Made by a program: the position numbers and the translations under genes | Notes under the pieces: model-generated | The model's database searches: none | The model's input: only the letters and a program-made list of their open reading frames with translations | Told to the model about the DNA's origin: nothing | Assembly (NCBI RefSeq): GCF_028548395.1 | Contig: NZ_JAQQLA010000003.1 | Coordinates: forward strand, 682,001 to 746,000 | DNA: 64,000 bases | Source: Vogesella indigofera | GTDB taxonomy: Bacteria > Pseudomonadota > Gammaproteobacteria > Burkholderiales > Chromobacteriaceae | Direction of reading: 5' to 3' | Shown: positions 1 through 8,711 of the stretch, piece by piece | Layout: each line of letters begins with the position of its first letter | Numbering within the stretch: position 1 is the stretch's first letter

Positions 1-36
1 TACAAGTCACATGACTAAGATCAGGGGAAACACAAG

Positions 37-1230
37 ATGAATAAATTCGCACGCCTTAGCCTTTTTGCAGCAGCCGCCATCGCACTGACTGCCTGCGGCA
101 ACAAAGAAGAACAACCAGCTGCTGATGCTTCCGCTGCCGCGGCCGATGCCGGCGGTGAAGTGGTAGTCAAAATCGGTCAAGTATCGCCAATGACCGGTCC
201 GATTGCTCACCTGGGCAAAGACAACGAATTTGGCGCGCGTCTGGCCATTGAAGACCTGAACGCCGAAGGCGTCGAGATCGGTGGCAAGAAAGTCAAGTTT
301 GAACTGGTCTCCGAAGATGACCAGGCTGACCCGAAAATCGGCACCCAGGTTGCACAGCGTCTGGTTGATGCCCAGGTTGTCGGCGTGGTTGGTCACCTGA
401 ACTCCGGTACCACCATCCCAGCATCCAAGATCTACTCCGATGCCGGCATCCCACAGATCTCCCCTTCTGCGACCAACCCTGACTACACCAAGCAAGGTTA
501 CAAAACCACCTTCCGCGTGATTGCCAACGACGTACAGCAAGGCAAGGCACTGGGCGAGTTTGCCGTGGACAACCTGAAAGCGAAAAAAGTCGCCATCATC
601 GACGACCGCACCGCTTACGGCCAGGGTCTGGCTGACGAATTCGAAAAAGCAGTTAAAGCCAAAGGTGGCGCGATCTCCAAGCGCGAGTTCACCACCAACA
701 CCGCTACCGACTTCAACGCCATTCTGACCTCGATCAAATCGACTCAGCCTGACGTGATTTTCTACGGCGGTATGGATGCACAGGCAGCACCACTGGCCAA
801 GCAGATGCAGCGTCTGGGCATCAAGGCCAAGCTGATGGGCGGCGACGGCTGGCAGACTCCGGAGTTCATCAAGCTGGCTGGCGAAGCATCTGAAGGTCAG
901 TACTCCTCCAGCTGCGGCGTGCCACGCGACAAGATGCCAGGTTTCGCGGCATTCAACGACAAGTTCAAAGCCAAGTTCAACACTGACGTACAGATCTATG
1001 CTCCTTACGAGTACGATGCTGTAAAAGTCCTGGTTGACTCCATGAAGCGTGCCGGTTCGACCGATCCTAAGGTCTACCTGCCAGAAGTGGGCAAGACCAA
1101 GCTGACCGGCGTGACCGGCGAGATCTCCTTTGACGAAAAAGGCGATATCAAGAACGGCGCAGTCACCGTTTACCAGGTTAAAGGCGGCAAGTGGGAAGTG
1201 GTTTCCACTGTTGGCGGCCCAGCCCAGTAA
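37..1230 (+). CDS. Branched-chain amino-acid-type ABC transporter substrate-binding lipoprotein (copy 1)
   Basis: This 397-residue protein is a periplasmic-binding-protein type I family member (LivJ/LivK-like), expected to capture leucine, isoleucine, valine or a similar amino acid for an ABC importer. It opens with a lipoprotein signal; the lipobox LTAC puts the modified cysteine at residue 20, followed by an Ala/Glu-rich linker and the fold start VVVKIGQVSPMTGP. The family stretch EDDQADPK lies near residue 93. A start at 37 follows the purine-rich AGGGGAAA. Codon choice is more uniform than in most neighbours, suggesting high expression. No permease or ATPase gene lies beside it. The next gene is a close paralogue, so this looks like a tandem duplication. 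The exact ligand cannot be read from the sequence. Confidence 0.9.
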   Translation: MNKFARLSLFAAAAIALTACGNKEEQPAADASAAAADAGGEVVVKIGQVSPMTGPIAHLGKDNEFGARLAIEDLNAEGVEIGGKKVKFELVSEDDQADPKIGTQVAQRLVDAQVVGVVGHLNSGTTIPASKIYSDAGIPQISPSATNPDYTKQGYKTTFRVIANDVQQGKALGEFAVDNLKAKKVAIIDDRTAYGQGLADEFEKAVKAKGGAISKREFTTNTATDFNAILTSIKSTQPDVIFYGGMDAQAAPLAKQMQRLGIKAKLMGGDGWQTPEFIKLAGEASEGQYSSSCGVPRDKMPGFAAFNDKFKAKFNTDVQIYAPYEYDAVKVLVDSMKRAGSTDPKVYLPEVGKTKLTGVTGEISFDEKGDIKNGAVTVYQVKGGKWEVVSTVGGPAQ

Positions 1231-1257
1231 GCTGATCTGACAAGCTTGTTGCATGTG

Positions 1258-1287
1258 AAAATGGCGCCCTGACGGGCGCCATTTTTT
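1258..1287 (+). terminator. Rho-independent terminator after binding protein 1
   Basis: An 11-bp stem (AAATGGCGCCC pairing with GGGCGCCATTT) with a TGAC loop is followed by a T run. It lies 27 bases past the stop codon, so the two paralogous binding-protein genes are likely separate transcription units. Confidence 0.9.
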
Positions 1288-1512
1288 ATGCTTGCCATAT
1301 CGCAGTGCACCATTTAAGATCATTGCAACACGCGTCGATTGTATCCAGTCGCCGCTCCCCTTTGTCTCCACGACTGCCACCACCCCGCGCGGTCCGGACA
1401 CAATGTCACGACAACAGGCGCCCGAACCGGGCCCGGTTCGGCTGACCATAAAACCACCTGCATTTTACAAACAAAATGTTCCCGCTATGAGGAACAGGGA
1501 CACGTTTTCACC

Positions 1513-2706
1513 ATGAATCCATATCGCATCTCCGCTATCGCCGCGGCCGCACTGACGCTGGCCGCCTGCAACAATGCCGAACCACAACAAGACGCCGCTG
1601 CCAGCGCTCCCGCTACCGCACAGGAACACGTGGTCAAGATCGGCTCCGCCAACCCGCTGACCGGCCCGTTCGCACACTGGGGCCGTGACGCCGACAATGG
1701 CGTGCAACTGGCTGCCGAAGAAGCCAACGCGGAAAAGCTGACCCTGGACGGCAAGCCGGTCCGTTTTGAAGTGATCTCCGAAGACGACCAGGCCGACCCG
1801 AAAGTCGCCACCCAAGTTGCCCAGCGCTTTGTTGATGCCGGCGTTGCCGCCGTGATCGGCCATCTGACCTCCGGCGCCGCCATCCCGGCCTCGCGCCTGT
1901 ACAACGATGCCGGCATCACCATGATCGCCGGTTCGGTGACCAGCCCGAAATTCACCGAGCAAGGCTACAACAACACCTTCCGCATCATCGCCAATGACCT
2001 GCAACAGGGGCAGGCGCTGGCCAAGTACGCGGTGACCGAGCTGAAGTCGAAGCGCATCGCCGTCATCGACGACCGCACCACCTACGGCCAGGGCCTAGCC
2101 GACGACTTTGCCAAGGCCACCGAAGCAGCCGGCGGTACAATCGTCAAGCGCGAATACACCACCAACAGCGCCACCGATTTCATGGCGATCCTGACCTCGA
2201 TCAAGGGTGAGAAGCCGGAACTGATCTTCTACGGCGGCATGGATGCACAAGCCGGCCCGCTGGTGAAACAGATGCGCAAGCTGGGCATCACCGCAGTATT
2301 CATGGGTGCCGACGGGGTCAACACCGCCGAGTTCGCCAAGCTGGCGGGCAAGGATGGTGAAGGCGCCTACGCATCCAGCGCCGGCGCCTCGAAAGAGCTG
2401 ATGCCGGGCTATGCCGCGTTCAACACCAAGTACAAGGCACGCTTCAACGGTGAAATCCAGGCCTACGCACCGTATACCTACGACGCGACCCGCGTGGTGA
2501 TCGACGCGATGAAACGCGCCAATTCTGCCGACCCGAAGAAATACCTGGCCGAAGTCGGCAAGACCTCGCTGCAGGGCGTGACCGGTCCAATCGCCTTTGA
2601 AAGCAATGGCGACATCAAGAACGGCACCGTGACCCTTTACCGCCTGGAAGGCGGCAAGTGGGCCGGTGTGGCCAAGCCGGCCGGCGACGCTTCCGCCGCG
2701 CAATAA
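1513..2706 (+). CDS. Branched-chain amino-acid-type ABC transporter substrate-binding lipoprotein (copy 2)
   Basis: A second 397-residue type I periplasmic binding protein, closely similar to the gene before it along its whole length (shared VVKIG..PLTGP, SEDDQADPK, DDRT.YGQGLADDF and YGGMDAQA blocks). The lipobox LAAC gives cysteine 19. The ATG at 1513 is chosen because GAGGAACAGGGA stands just upstream and the protein then begins with a normal signal peptide; in-frame codons further upstream encode no signal peptide. It has its own 220-base upstream region and its own terminator. As with copy 1, no transporter permease is adjacent. Divergence in the N-terminal linker and scattered substitutions suggest a different ligand preference or expression condition; that is an inference. 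Confidence 0.9.
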   Translation: MNPYRISAIAAAALTLAACNNAEPQQDAAASAPATAQEHVVKIGSANPLTGPFAHWGRDADNGVQLAAEEANAEKLTLDGKPVRFEVISEDDQADPKVATQVAQRFVDAGVAAVIGHLTSGAAIPASRLYNDAGITMIAGSVTSPKFTEQGYNNTFRIIANDLQQGQALAKYAVTELKSKRIAVIDDRTTYGQGLADDFAKATEAAGGTIVKREYTTNSATDFMAILTSIKGEKPELIFYGGMDAQAGPLVKQMRKLGITAVFMGADGVNTAEFAKLAGKDGEGAYASSAGASKELMPGYAAFNTKYKARFNGEIQAYAPYTYDATRVVIDAMKRANSADPKKYLAEVGKTSLQGVTGPIAFESNGDIKNGTVTLYRLEGGKWAGVAKPAGDASAAQ

Positions 2707-2724
2707 GCCCGACCGCAACGCAAC

Positions 2725-2762
2725 AACGCCGTTCCCGCTACAGCGGGAACGGCGTTTTTTGT
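2725..2762 (+). terminator. Rho-independent terminator after binding protein 2
   Basis: A 14-bp perfect stem (AACGCCGTTCCCGC with its complement), loop TACA and a run of six T end the second binding-protein transcript. Confidence 0.9.
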
Positions 2763-2820
2763 GGCCATATCAGCTTCGGCGCAGCGGCACCGAAATCGTC
2801 CGGCACCCCGTGCCCGCGCT

Positions 2821-3156
2821 TTAGCCGGTCAGATCCTTGACCGTGGTTGAGGTGCCGTTGGTCTTGACGCTGTCGATGCCGTTATCGCGTGCCGCCTCAC
2901 TGCCATACATCTGGCTGCTGCCGATGACCTGGTAGTTGCCGGCCTTGAGATTGAAAAACGCCTTGCCGTTGGCCGCGGTCTTGCGCTCGTAGCGCTCCTC
3001 CAGCGGACTGTTGGCCTGCACCGAGGCGATACCGTTTTCCGCGGCGGCGCGGGTGTGGTATAGCTCGCTGCTAAGAATGGTTTCCGCATTGCCCGCCTTC
3101 AGCACGAAACGGAACTGCCCGTCGCTGCTTTTGCTCAATTCGAACCAACCTGCCAT
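2821..3156 (-). CDS. YegP-like DUF1508 family protein
   Basis: A 111-residue protein made of two tandem DUF1508 units. Each has the pattern G.F.F.LKAGN...I..S..Y.....A..GI.SV, at roughly residues 11-50 and 62-101. Length and layout match E. coli YegP. The ATG at 3156 is preceded by AAGGAG at good spacing; the frame stays open upstream but without a better start. The biochemical role is not established. Family members are small soluble proteins with a duplicated beta-rich fold. It stands alone, convergent with the binding-protein gene. Confidence 0.85.
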   Translation of the reverse strand: MAGWFELSKSSDGQFRFVLKAGNAETILSSELYHTRAAAENGIASVQANSPLEERYERKTAANGKAFFNLKAGNYQVIGSSQMYGSEAARDNGIDSVKTNGTSTTVKDLTG

Positions 3157-3329
3157 GTGACGACTCCTTGTTGTGACGTTGACAAACACCCCAAGACAAG
3201 CGGCGACTACCGCTCTGCGTACCACCGCCTGGCGGCAGTCCATGCCAAACAGCTTAGCAGAGCCGGCACGCCAGCACCAAGCCCGAGACACACCGCGAGC
3301 AAAGACACACCATAAAGAAGCCCACCATG

Positions 3330-3360
3330 AAAAACGCCCCGTGAGCACACGGGGCGTTTG
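3330..3360 (-). terminator. Terminator of the aminotransferase gene
   Basis: A 12-bp stem (AAACGCCCCGTG and complement) with an AGCA loop. On the minus strand the T run follows the stem, placing it about 20 bases past the aminotransferase stop. Confidence 0.85.
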
Positions 3361-3381
3361 GGCAGGCCAAGTTGGCCGCGA

Positions 3382-4578
3382 TCAGGCTTTCAGCACTTCC
3401 GCCATCGCGTCGGCGACGTATTCCACGTTGCGGCTGTTGAGACCGGCCACGCACATGCGGCCGGAGCGCACCAGGTACACCGCGAACTCTTCGCGCAGGC
3501 GATCCACCTGTTCCGGCGTCAGCCCGGTGTAGCTGAACATGCCGCGCTGCTTGATGAAGTAGCTGAAATCGCGGCCCGGCACCTTGGCCGACAGCACCGC
3601 GTACAGCTTCTGGCGCATCGCCTTGATGCGCTCGCGCATCTCGGTCACTTCGCCTTCCCACTCCGCACGCAGTGCCGGTTCGGTCATCACCATGGCGGTC
3701 ACCTGGCCACCGTGGGTCGGCGGGCTGGAGTAATTGCGGCGCACGGTGGCCTTCAGCTGGCCCAGCACGCGGCCGGCTTCTTCGGCATCGTGGCACACCA
3801 CCGACAGGCCGCCACAGCGCTCGCCGTAGAACGACAGGTTCTTGGAGAACGAGTTGCTGACAAAGAAGCTGACGCCGGCGGCGGTCATCGCGCGGATGGC
3901 GAACACGTCATCCTCCAGGCTGTCGCCGAAGCCCTGGTAGGCGATGTCCATGAACGGTAGCAGGTCACGCTGCTTCACCACCTCGATTACCTGCTCCCAC
4001 TGCGCATTGGAGAGATCGACACCGGTCGGATTGTGGCAGCACGGGTGCAGCAACACGATGGTCTTGGCCGGCAGCGCCTGGAAGCAGGCGATCATCTCGT
4101 CGAACTTCACCCCGCCGGTAGCCGCGTCGTAGTACGGATAGTCGTGCACCACGAAGCCGGCGCCTTCGAACATGGCGCGGTGGTTGTCCCAGGTCGGGGC
4201 GCTGACCCACACTTCGCTGTCCGGGAAGTAGCGCTTGAGCAGGTCGCCGCCGATCTTCAGCGCGCCGGAGCCACCGATAGTCTGGATGGTGGCGATGCGG
4301 CCGGCGGTGACCGCCTCGTGGCCGGCACCCCACAGCAGCTGCTGTACTGCAGTGCGATAGTTGGCGGCGCCTTCCATCGGCTGGTAGGAGCGTGCGCCGG
4401 CGCTGGCCACGCGCGCGGCTTCGGCTTTCTGCACCGACGGCAGCAGCGGGATACGGCCTTCCTCATCGTAGTACAGGCCGATGCCGAGGTTGACTTTCGG
4501 ATTGCGGGTGTCCTTGTTGAAGGTTTCAACCAGGGTCAGGATCGGGTCGCCGGCGTAGGCTTCGACATGCTGGAACAT
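3382..4578 (-). CDS. Aromatic-amino-acid/aspartate aminotransferase
   Basis: A PLP-dependent class I aminotransferase of 398 residues, in the aspartate/tyrosine transaminase subgroup (TyrB/AspC type) that interconverts glutamate and oxaloacetate or aromatic keto acids. The opening [14 protein letters not shown] is typical. The PLP lysine is K246 in SNSFSKNLS, the HNPTG motif is near residue 182, and DIAYQGFGD near 211. The ATG at 4578 has AGGAAA upstream and matches the usual family length (about 396-400). It appears monocistronic, with its own terminator. TyrB and AspC substrates cannot be separated by eye, so no symbol is given. Confidence 0.93.
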   Translation of the reverse strand: MFQHVEAYAGDPILTLVETFNKDTRNPKVNLGIGLYYDEEGRIPLLPSVQKAEAARVASAGARSYQPMEGAANYRTAVQQLLWGAGHEAVTAGRIATIQTIGGSGALKIGGDLLKRYFPDSEVWVSAPTWDNHRAMFEGAGFVVHDYPYYDAATGGVKFDEMIACFQALPAKTIVLLHPCCHNPTGVDLSNAQWEQVIEVVKQRDLLPFMDIAYQGFGDSLEDDVFAIRAMTAAGVSFFVSNSFSKNLSFYGERCGGLSVVCHDAEEAGRVLGQLKATVRRNYSSPPTHGGQVTAMVMTEPALRAEWEGEVTEMRERIKAMRQKLYAVLSAKVPGRDFSYFIKQRGMFSYTGLTPEQVDRLREEFAVYLVRSGRMCVAGLNSRNVEYVADAMAEVLKA

Positions 4579-4744
4579 AGTTTTCCTGTTTCTCTCTTGT
4601 CTGGATCGGGTGGCAAACAAGCCATAAACCTAACATAAAGCCTGCTTTTTCACAGCATCGACACCAACAAGCCGCCAAATCCGCAGCAACATTGCAGCAA
4701 ACCGCATTTCCCCGCCACTAAATTGCCAGCCACCCGCCAGGCTC

Positions 4745-5497
4745 TTACACCGCGATGGGCCACGCCTGCTCGGCCACCGCCACCTGCGCCAGCGCCGCCA
4801 CCTCGCCCAGCACGATCACCGCCGGGCTGGCCAGACCGCTGCGCGCCACATCGGCGGCCAACGTTTGCAGGCGGGTGACAATGTGGCGCTGCTCCGCACA
4901 GCCCGCACGATGCACCACCGCCACCGGCAGGCTGGCGGCAAAGCCGGCGGCCATCAGCTCGCTGGCCAGCGCCTCGACATCGCTCATACCCATGTAACAG
5001 ACCACGGTCAGCTGCGATGCCTCCAGCGCCTGCCAGTCCGGGCGCGAGCCGTCCACGGTGTGCGCGGTGACCAGCGCCACGCCGCGGGCGACGCTGCGGT
5101 GCGTCAGCGGCAGGCCCAGCGCCGGGCCGACGGCCAGGCCGGCGGTGATGCCGCCGACGGCCTCCACGTCCACGCCGCGCTCCGCCAGCCACGCCCACTC
5201 CTCGCCGCCGCGGCCGAAGATGAACGGGTCGCCGCCCTTCACCCGCGCCACGGTCTTGCCCTGCCGCGCGTAACGCGCCATCAGGCGCAGGATGAAGGCC
5301 TGCGGCGTCGACTTGCAGCCGCCGCGCTTGCCGACGTGCACGATGCGGGTGCCGGGCCGGGCAAAATCGAGAATGTCGCGGCCAACCAGATCATCCACCA
5401 GCCAAGTGTCACAGGACTGCAGCACGCGCAGCGCCTTCAAGGTCAGCAATTCCGCATCGCCGGGACCTGCGCCGATCAACCATACCTTGCCATTCAT
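4745..5497 (-). CDS. cobA: Uroporphyrinogen-III C-methyltransferase (siroheme/cobalamin precursor synthesis)
   Basis: A 250-residue SAM-dependent tetrapyrrole methylase that makes precorrin-2 from uroporphyrinogen III, the first step toward siroheme. Visible family motifs are VWLIGAGPGDAELLTLKA at the N terminus, VARVKGGDPFIFGRGGEE near residue 80 and GVALVTAH near 130. The ATG at 5497 is preceded by AAGGAAAC. It is the last gene of the nirB-nirD-nasA block. Nitrite reductase needs siroheme, so the placement makes sense, and the same neighbour order occurs in Pseudomonas. It lacks the CysG N-terminal oxidase/ferrochelatase part, so those steps must be encoded elsewhere. Confidence 0.93.
   Translation of the reverse strand: MNGKVWLIGAGPGDAELLTLKALRVLQSCDTWLVDDLVGRDILDFARPGTRIVHVGKRGGCKSTPQAFILRLMARYARQGKTVARVKGGDPFIFGRGGEEWAWLAERGVDVEAVGGITAGLAVGPALGLPLTHRSVARGVALVTAHTVDGSRPDWQALEASQLTVVCYMGMSDVEALASELMAAGFAASLPVAVVHRAGCAEQRHIVTRLQTLAADVARSGLASPAVIVLGEVAALAQVAVAEQAWPIAV
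4853..4867 (+). repeat. Dispersed 12-mer motif copy inside cobA
   Basis: Exact GCGGCCAACGTT core; the flanking T before the core is replaced by G. Read from the gene strand it encodes Thr-Leu-Ala-Ala. Confidence 0.75.
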
Positions 5498-5602
5498 GAT
5501 GTTTCCTTTGCGTGTGCGGCCTGTTAGCCCTGAACCATACCCGAAACAAAAAACCGTTTTAGACCGATGCTTTATAAGCAAATGACGTGCCTTGGGCTGC
5601 CG

Positions 5603-8287
5603 CTACGCCGCCACCATGCGCACCAGCTCCGGCACGCAGGAGCCGCAGCCGGTGCCGCAGCGCAGCTCGCGCTTCAGCCCGTCCACGTCCAGCCCCTTGG
5701 CGATGCCGGCGCAGATCGCGTCCTCGCGCACGCCTTCGCAGGAGCACACCACGCGCGAACGCACCGCGCCGCGCGCCTGCCCGGTCAGCAGCGCCGACAG
5801 GCTGTCCGGTGCCGCGCCGCCGTCCAGCCAGCTGCTCAGTGCCTCGTCGGCGCGCACGTCACCTGCCAGCACGAAACCCAGCGGCTGTTTCGCCTGCAGC
5901 CACACCCGGCGCAGGATGCCGCGCGCCGGATCGTCCAGCGCCGCCGACAGGCTGCCGGCCGGCTCCAGCACGCTGGCCAGCTGCTGCAGCACGGCGACGT
6001 CCGGTGCCTCGCTGGCGGCCAGCCGCAGCCGCAGTGCTTCCACGCCACCGAGCATCACCGGCACCGCCACCGCGTACGGGAACAGTGCGCGCACCGCGTC
6101 CAGCCGCGCCCGTGCCGCCAGCGCGTCGCCCTTCAGTAGCAGCGTGGCGCGCCACGGCAGCTTGGCCGCTTCCACCGCCACCGCGGCGTGCTTCAGCTCC
6201 GGCTGCCGCGACAGCGGATCGCCTACGCGGGTGGTCAGCGCGTTGATGCCCTGCCCGCCCAGCGCGGCACCACCCCAGTGCATCGGGATGAAGGCCACGC
6301 CGGGGCGCAGCTTGTCGTCGGCCACCACCGGCAGGTAGATCGCGCCGCGCTTGTTGCGCACCTTGACCAGGTCGCCGCTGGCAAGGCGCTGCCGCTGCAG
6401 GTCGCGCGGGTGCATCGCCAGCTGCGGCTCCTCCACGTGGCGGGTCAGCGTCGGCACCAGCGCGGTGCGGCTCATGGTGTGCCAGTGGTCGCGCAGGCGA
6501 CCGGTGGTCAGCCGCAGCGGGAAGTGCGCCGACACCTTGTCGCTGACCGTGCGCCAGGCGACATCGACAAACTGTGCGCGGCCGTTAGCGGTGGCGAACA
6601 CGCCATCGCCGTACAGCCGGGCGGTGCCGTGACCGTCGCGGAACGGCCACTGCTGCGGCCCGCGCTGCTCCAGCACCTCGTAGCTGAGCGCGCTGTAATC
6701 CAGATCGCGGCCGGCGGTGGTGGTGGCGTGCTCGGCGAATACCGCGGCGGCATCGACAAAGCCGAACGCCGGCAGCCGCTCCGGCGCCAGGCTTGCGGCC
6801 AACCTTTGCGCCACGTCGTCAGCGATGCGCCAGTCTTCGCGCGCCTGCCCCGGTGCCGGCAGCGCGGCGCGCACGCGGCTGATGCGGCGCTCGCTGTTGG
6901 TGACGGTGCCGTCCTTCTCCGGCCAGGTGGCGGCCGGCAGCACGATGTCGGCGTAGGCCAGCGTCTCGCTGCTGTTGAAGGCCTCCTGCACGATCACGCA
7001 GTCCACCTGTTCCAGCGCGGCGCGCACCAGCGCCTGCTCCGGCATCGACTGTGCCGGGTTGGTGCACACGATCCACAGCACCTTGATCTTGCCGGCGGCG
7101 GCGGCCTCGAACAGCTCCACCGCCGCCAGCCCCGGCGTGGCCGGCAACGCCGGCACGTTCCACAGCGCGGCCACTTCGGCGCGGTGCGCGGCATTGCCCG
7201 GCTCGCGGTGGCCGGGCAAGGCGGTGGCAAGGCCGCCGACCTCGCGCCCGCCCATGGCGTTGGGCTGGCCGGTCAGCGAGAACGGGCCGCAGCCGGGACG
7301 GCCGATATGGCCGGTGGCCAGATGCAGGTGGATCAGCGCCGCGTTCTTGTCGCTGCCGTTGCTGTACTGGTTCAGGCCCATGGTGTAGCAGGACAGCGTG
7401 GCCGCGCTTTGGGCGAACCAGCGCGCGGCGGTGACCAGATCCTGCTCGCTGATGCCGCACAGCTCGGCGGCGGCGCGCGGGGTGAATTCCTGCAGCCGCT
7501 GCTTGAGCACGGCAAAGCCTTCGGTGTGCTGCGCGATATAGTCGCGGTCGATCAGCTCTTCCCAGATCATCACGTTGAGCATGCCGTGGAACAGCGCCAC
7601 GTCGGTGCCCGGCAACACCGGCAGGTACAGGTCGGCGATGCTGGCGGTGTCGGTGCGGCGCGGATCGACGACGATGATCTTCATTGCCGGATTGGCGGCC
7701 TTGGCGTCTTCCAGGCGGCGGAACAGCACCGGGTGGGCGAACGCCATATTGGAGCCGGCGATCAGCACGCACTCGGCGTGATCGAAGTCGTCGTAGCAAG
7801 CCGGCGGTGCGTCGGCACCCAGCGTCAGCTTGTAGCCGGTGACGGCGCTGGACATGCACAGCCGCGAGTTGGTATCGACGTTGTTGGTGCCGACCAGGCC
7901 GCGCGCCAGCTTGTTGAACAGGTAGTAGTCCTCGGTCAGCAGCTGGCCGGACAGGTAAAAACCGACCGCGTCCGGGCCGTGCTGACGGATGGCGTCGGCC
8001 AGCTTGCCGCTGACCGCTTCCAGCGCGCTGTCCCAGCTGACTTCCTGCGCCGGCTCGTCCTTGGCAAGGCGCAAGGTTGGCCGCAACAGCCGCGCCGACG
8101 GCCGGCCGGTGGTGTCGCCCAGCGTGCGGCCCTTGCTGCACAGGCGGCCGAAGTTGGCCGGGTGGGCGCCGTCGCCGGTCACCGCCAGCACGCGCGAACC
8201 GTCGGTGGAGATCTCGACGCCGCAGCCGGTGCCGCAATAGCAGCAGATGGAGGAGACGGTGTGGTGGTGTCCCGTTGTTTCAGTCAT
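5603..8287 (-). CDS. nasA: Assimilatory nitrate reductase catalytic subunit
   Basis: An 894-residue molybdopterin oxidoreductase that reduces nitrate to nitrite in the cytoplasm. The N terminus carries a 4Fe-4S set (C15, C18, C22, C50). The molybdopterin and dinucleotide-binding domains follow, and the last 50 residues form a BFD-like 2Fe-2S domain with CSCEG and CGTGCGSC. No signal peptide is present, as expected for an assimilatory enzyme. The ATG at 8287 is supported by AAGGAG 9 bases upstream. Those bases overlap a copy of the dispersed 12-mer motif. The gene sits between nirD and cobA in one collinear unit under the nirB promoter. Some organisms call this gene nasC. Confidence 0.95.
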   Translation of the reverse strand: MTETTGHHHTVSSICCYCGTGCGVEISTDGSRVLAVTGDGAHPANFGRLCSKGRTLGDTTGRPSARLLRPTLRLAKDEPAQEVSWDSALEAVSGKLADAIRQHGPDAVGFYLSGQLLTEDYYLFNKLARGLVGTNNVDTNSRLCMSSAVTGYKLTLGADAPPACYDDFDHAECVLIAGSNMAFAHPVLFRRLEDAKAANPAMKIIVVDPRRTDTASIADLYLPVLPGTDVALFHGMLNVMIWEELIDRDYIAQHTEGFAVLKQRLQEFTPRAAAELCGISEQDLVTAARWFAQSAATLSCYTMGLNQYSNGSDKNAALIHLHLATGHIGRPGCGPFSLTGQPNAMGGREVGGLATALPGHREPGNAAHRAEVAALWNVPALPATPGLAAVELFEAAAAGKIKVLWIVCTNPAQSMPEQALVRAALEQVDCVIVQEAFNSSETLAYADIVLPAATWPEKDGTVTNSERRISRVRAALPAPGQAREDWRIADDVAQRLAASLAPERLPAFGFVDAAAVFAEHATTTAGRDLDYSALSYEVLEQRGPQQWPFRDGHGTARLYGDGVFATANGRAQFVDVAWRTVSDKVSAHFPLRLTTGRLRDHWHTMSRTALVPTLTRHVEEPQLAMHPRDLQRQRLASGDLVKVRNKRGAIYLPVVADDKLRPGVAFIPMHWGGAALGGQGINALTTRVGDPLSRQPELKHAAVAVEAAKLPWRATLLLKGDALAARARLDAVRALFPYAVAVPVMLGGVEALRLRLAASEAPDVAVLQQLASVLEPAGSLSAALDDPARGILRRVWLQAKQPLGFVLAGDVRADEALSSWLDGGAAPDSLSALLTGQARGAVRSRVVCSCEGVREDAICAGIAKGLDVDGLKRELRCGTGCGSCVPELVRMVAA
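6793..6807 (+). repeat. Dispersed 12-mer motif copy inside nasA
   Basis: TTGCGGCCAACCTTT on the plus strand; on the gene strand it contributes Leu-Ala-Ala-Ser. Confidence 0.8.
8072..8087 (-). repeat. Dispersed 12-mer motif copy inside nasA (minus orientation)
   Basis: Core matches on the minus strand and encodes Leu-Arg-Pro-Thr-Leu, a different frame from the copy at 6793. It is one of only three unpaired exact copies in the minus orientation. Confidence 0.8.
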
Positions 8288-8298
8288 GTTCTAGTCTC

Positions 8299-8314
8299 CT
8301 TGCGGCCAACCTTG
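8299..8314 (+). repeat. Dispersed motif overlapping the nasA ribosome-binding site
   Basis: The core ends in bases that, on the minus strand, read GCAAGGAG, so the nasA Shine-Dalgarno begins inside the motif. This is one of two copies placed this way (the other precedes msrB). Confidence 0.8.
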
Positions 8315-8326
8315 TTGATGCAATGC

Positions 8327-8644
8327 TCAGTCCAGCGCCAGAAAGATGGCGCCCGCTTCCAGCTTCACCGGAATGTGGCCGCTACAGCCCTCGTCCGGCG
8401 CGCAGGCCTGGCCGGTGGCCAGGTCGATGTTCCAGTTGTGCAGCGGGCAGGTCACGGTGCGGCCGGAGACGATGCCCTGCGACAGCGGCCCGCCCTTGTG
8501 CGGGCACTTGTCGACCAGCGCGAACACCTGGTTGTCGATGGTGCGGAAGATGGCGATGTCGTCGCCGTCGTCACGCTTCAGCACGCGGGCGCCCTGCGCC
8601 GGGATGTCGTTCAGCTGGCAGATGGTTTTCCAGTTGCGGCTCAT
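8327..8644 (-). CDS. nirD: Nitrite reductase small subunit
   Basis: A 105-residue Rieske-like protein that partners NirB in NADH-dependent reduction of nitrite to ammonium. It keeps the two ligand-type motifs (CPHKGGPLS near residue 42 and CPLHNW near residue 62). Length matches the NirD family, and it lies directly after nirB on the same strand. The ATG at 8644 has AAGGATCA upstream. Expression is expected to follow the sigma-54/ANTAR leader in front of nirB. Confidence 0.95.
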   Translation of the reverse strand: MSRNWKTICQLNDIPAQGARVLKRDDGDDIAIFRTIDNQVFALVDKCPHKGGPLSQGIVSGRTVTCPLHNWNIDLATGQACAPDEGCSGHIPVKLEAGAIFLALD

Positions 8645-8711
8645 GATGTGATCCTTTTGGTGGTGGCCACGGCGGCGCGCTGCTGCCGTGGCCGATGGAC
8701 AAGTCGCCGGT

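Noticed and set aside
5385..5400. Near-match GCGGCCAACCAG in cobA, with similar ones at 3371 and 54249
   Set aside because: They differ at two or more positions of the 12-base core and can arise by chance in GC-rich coding sequence, so they were left out of the motif count.
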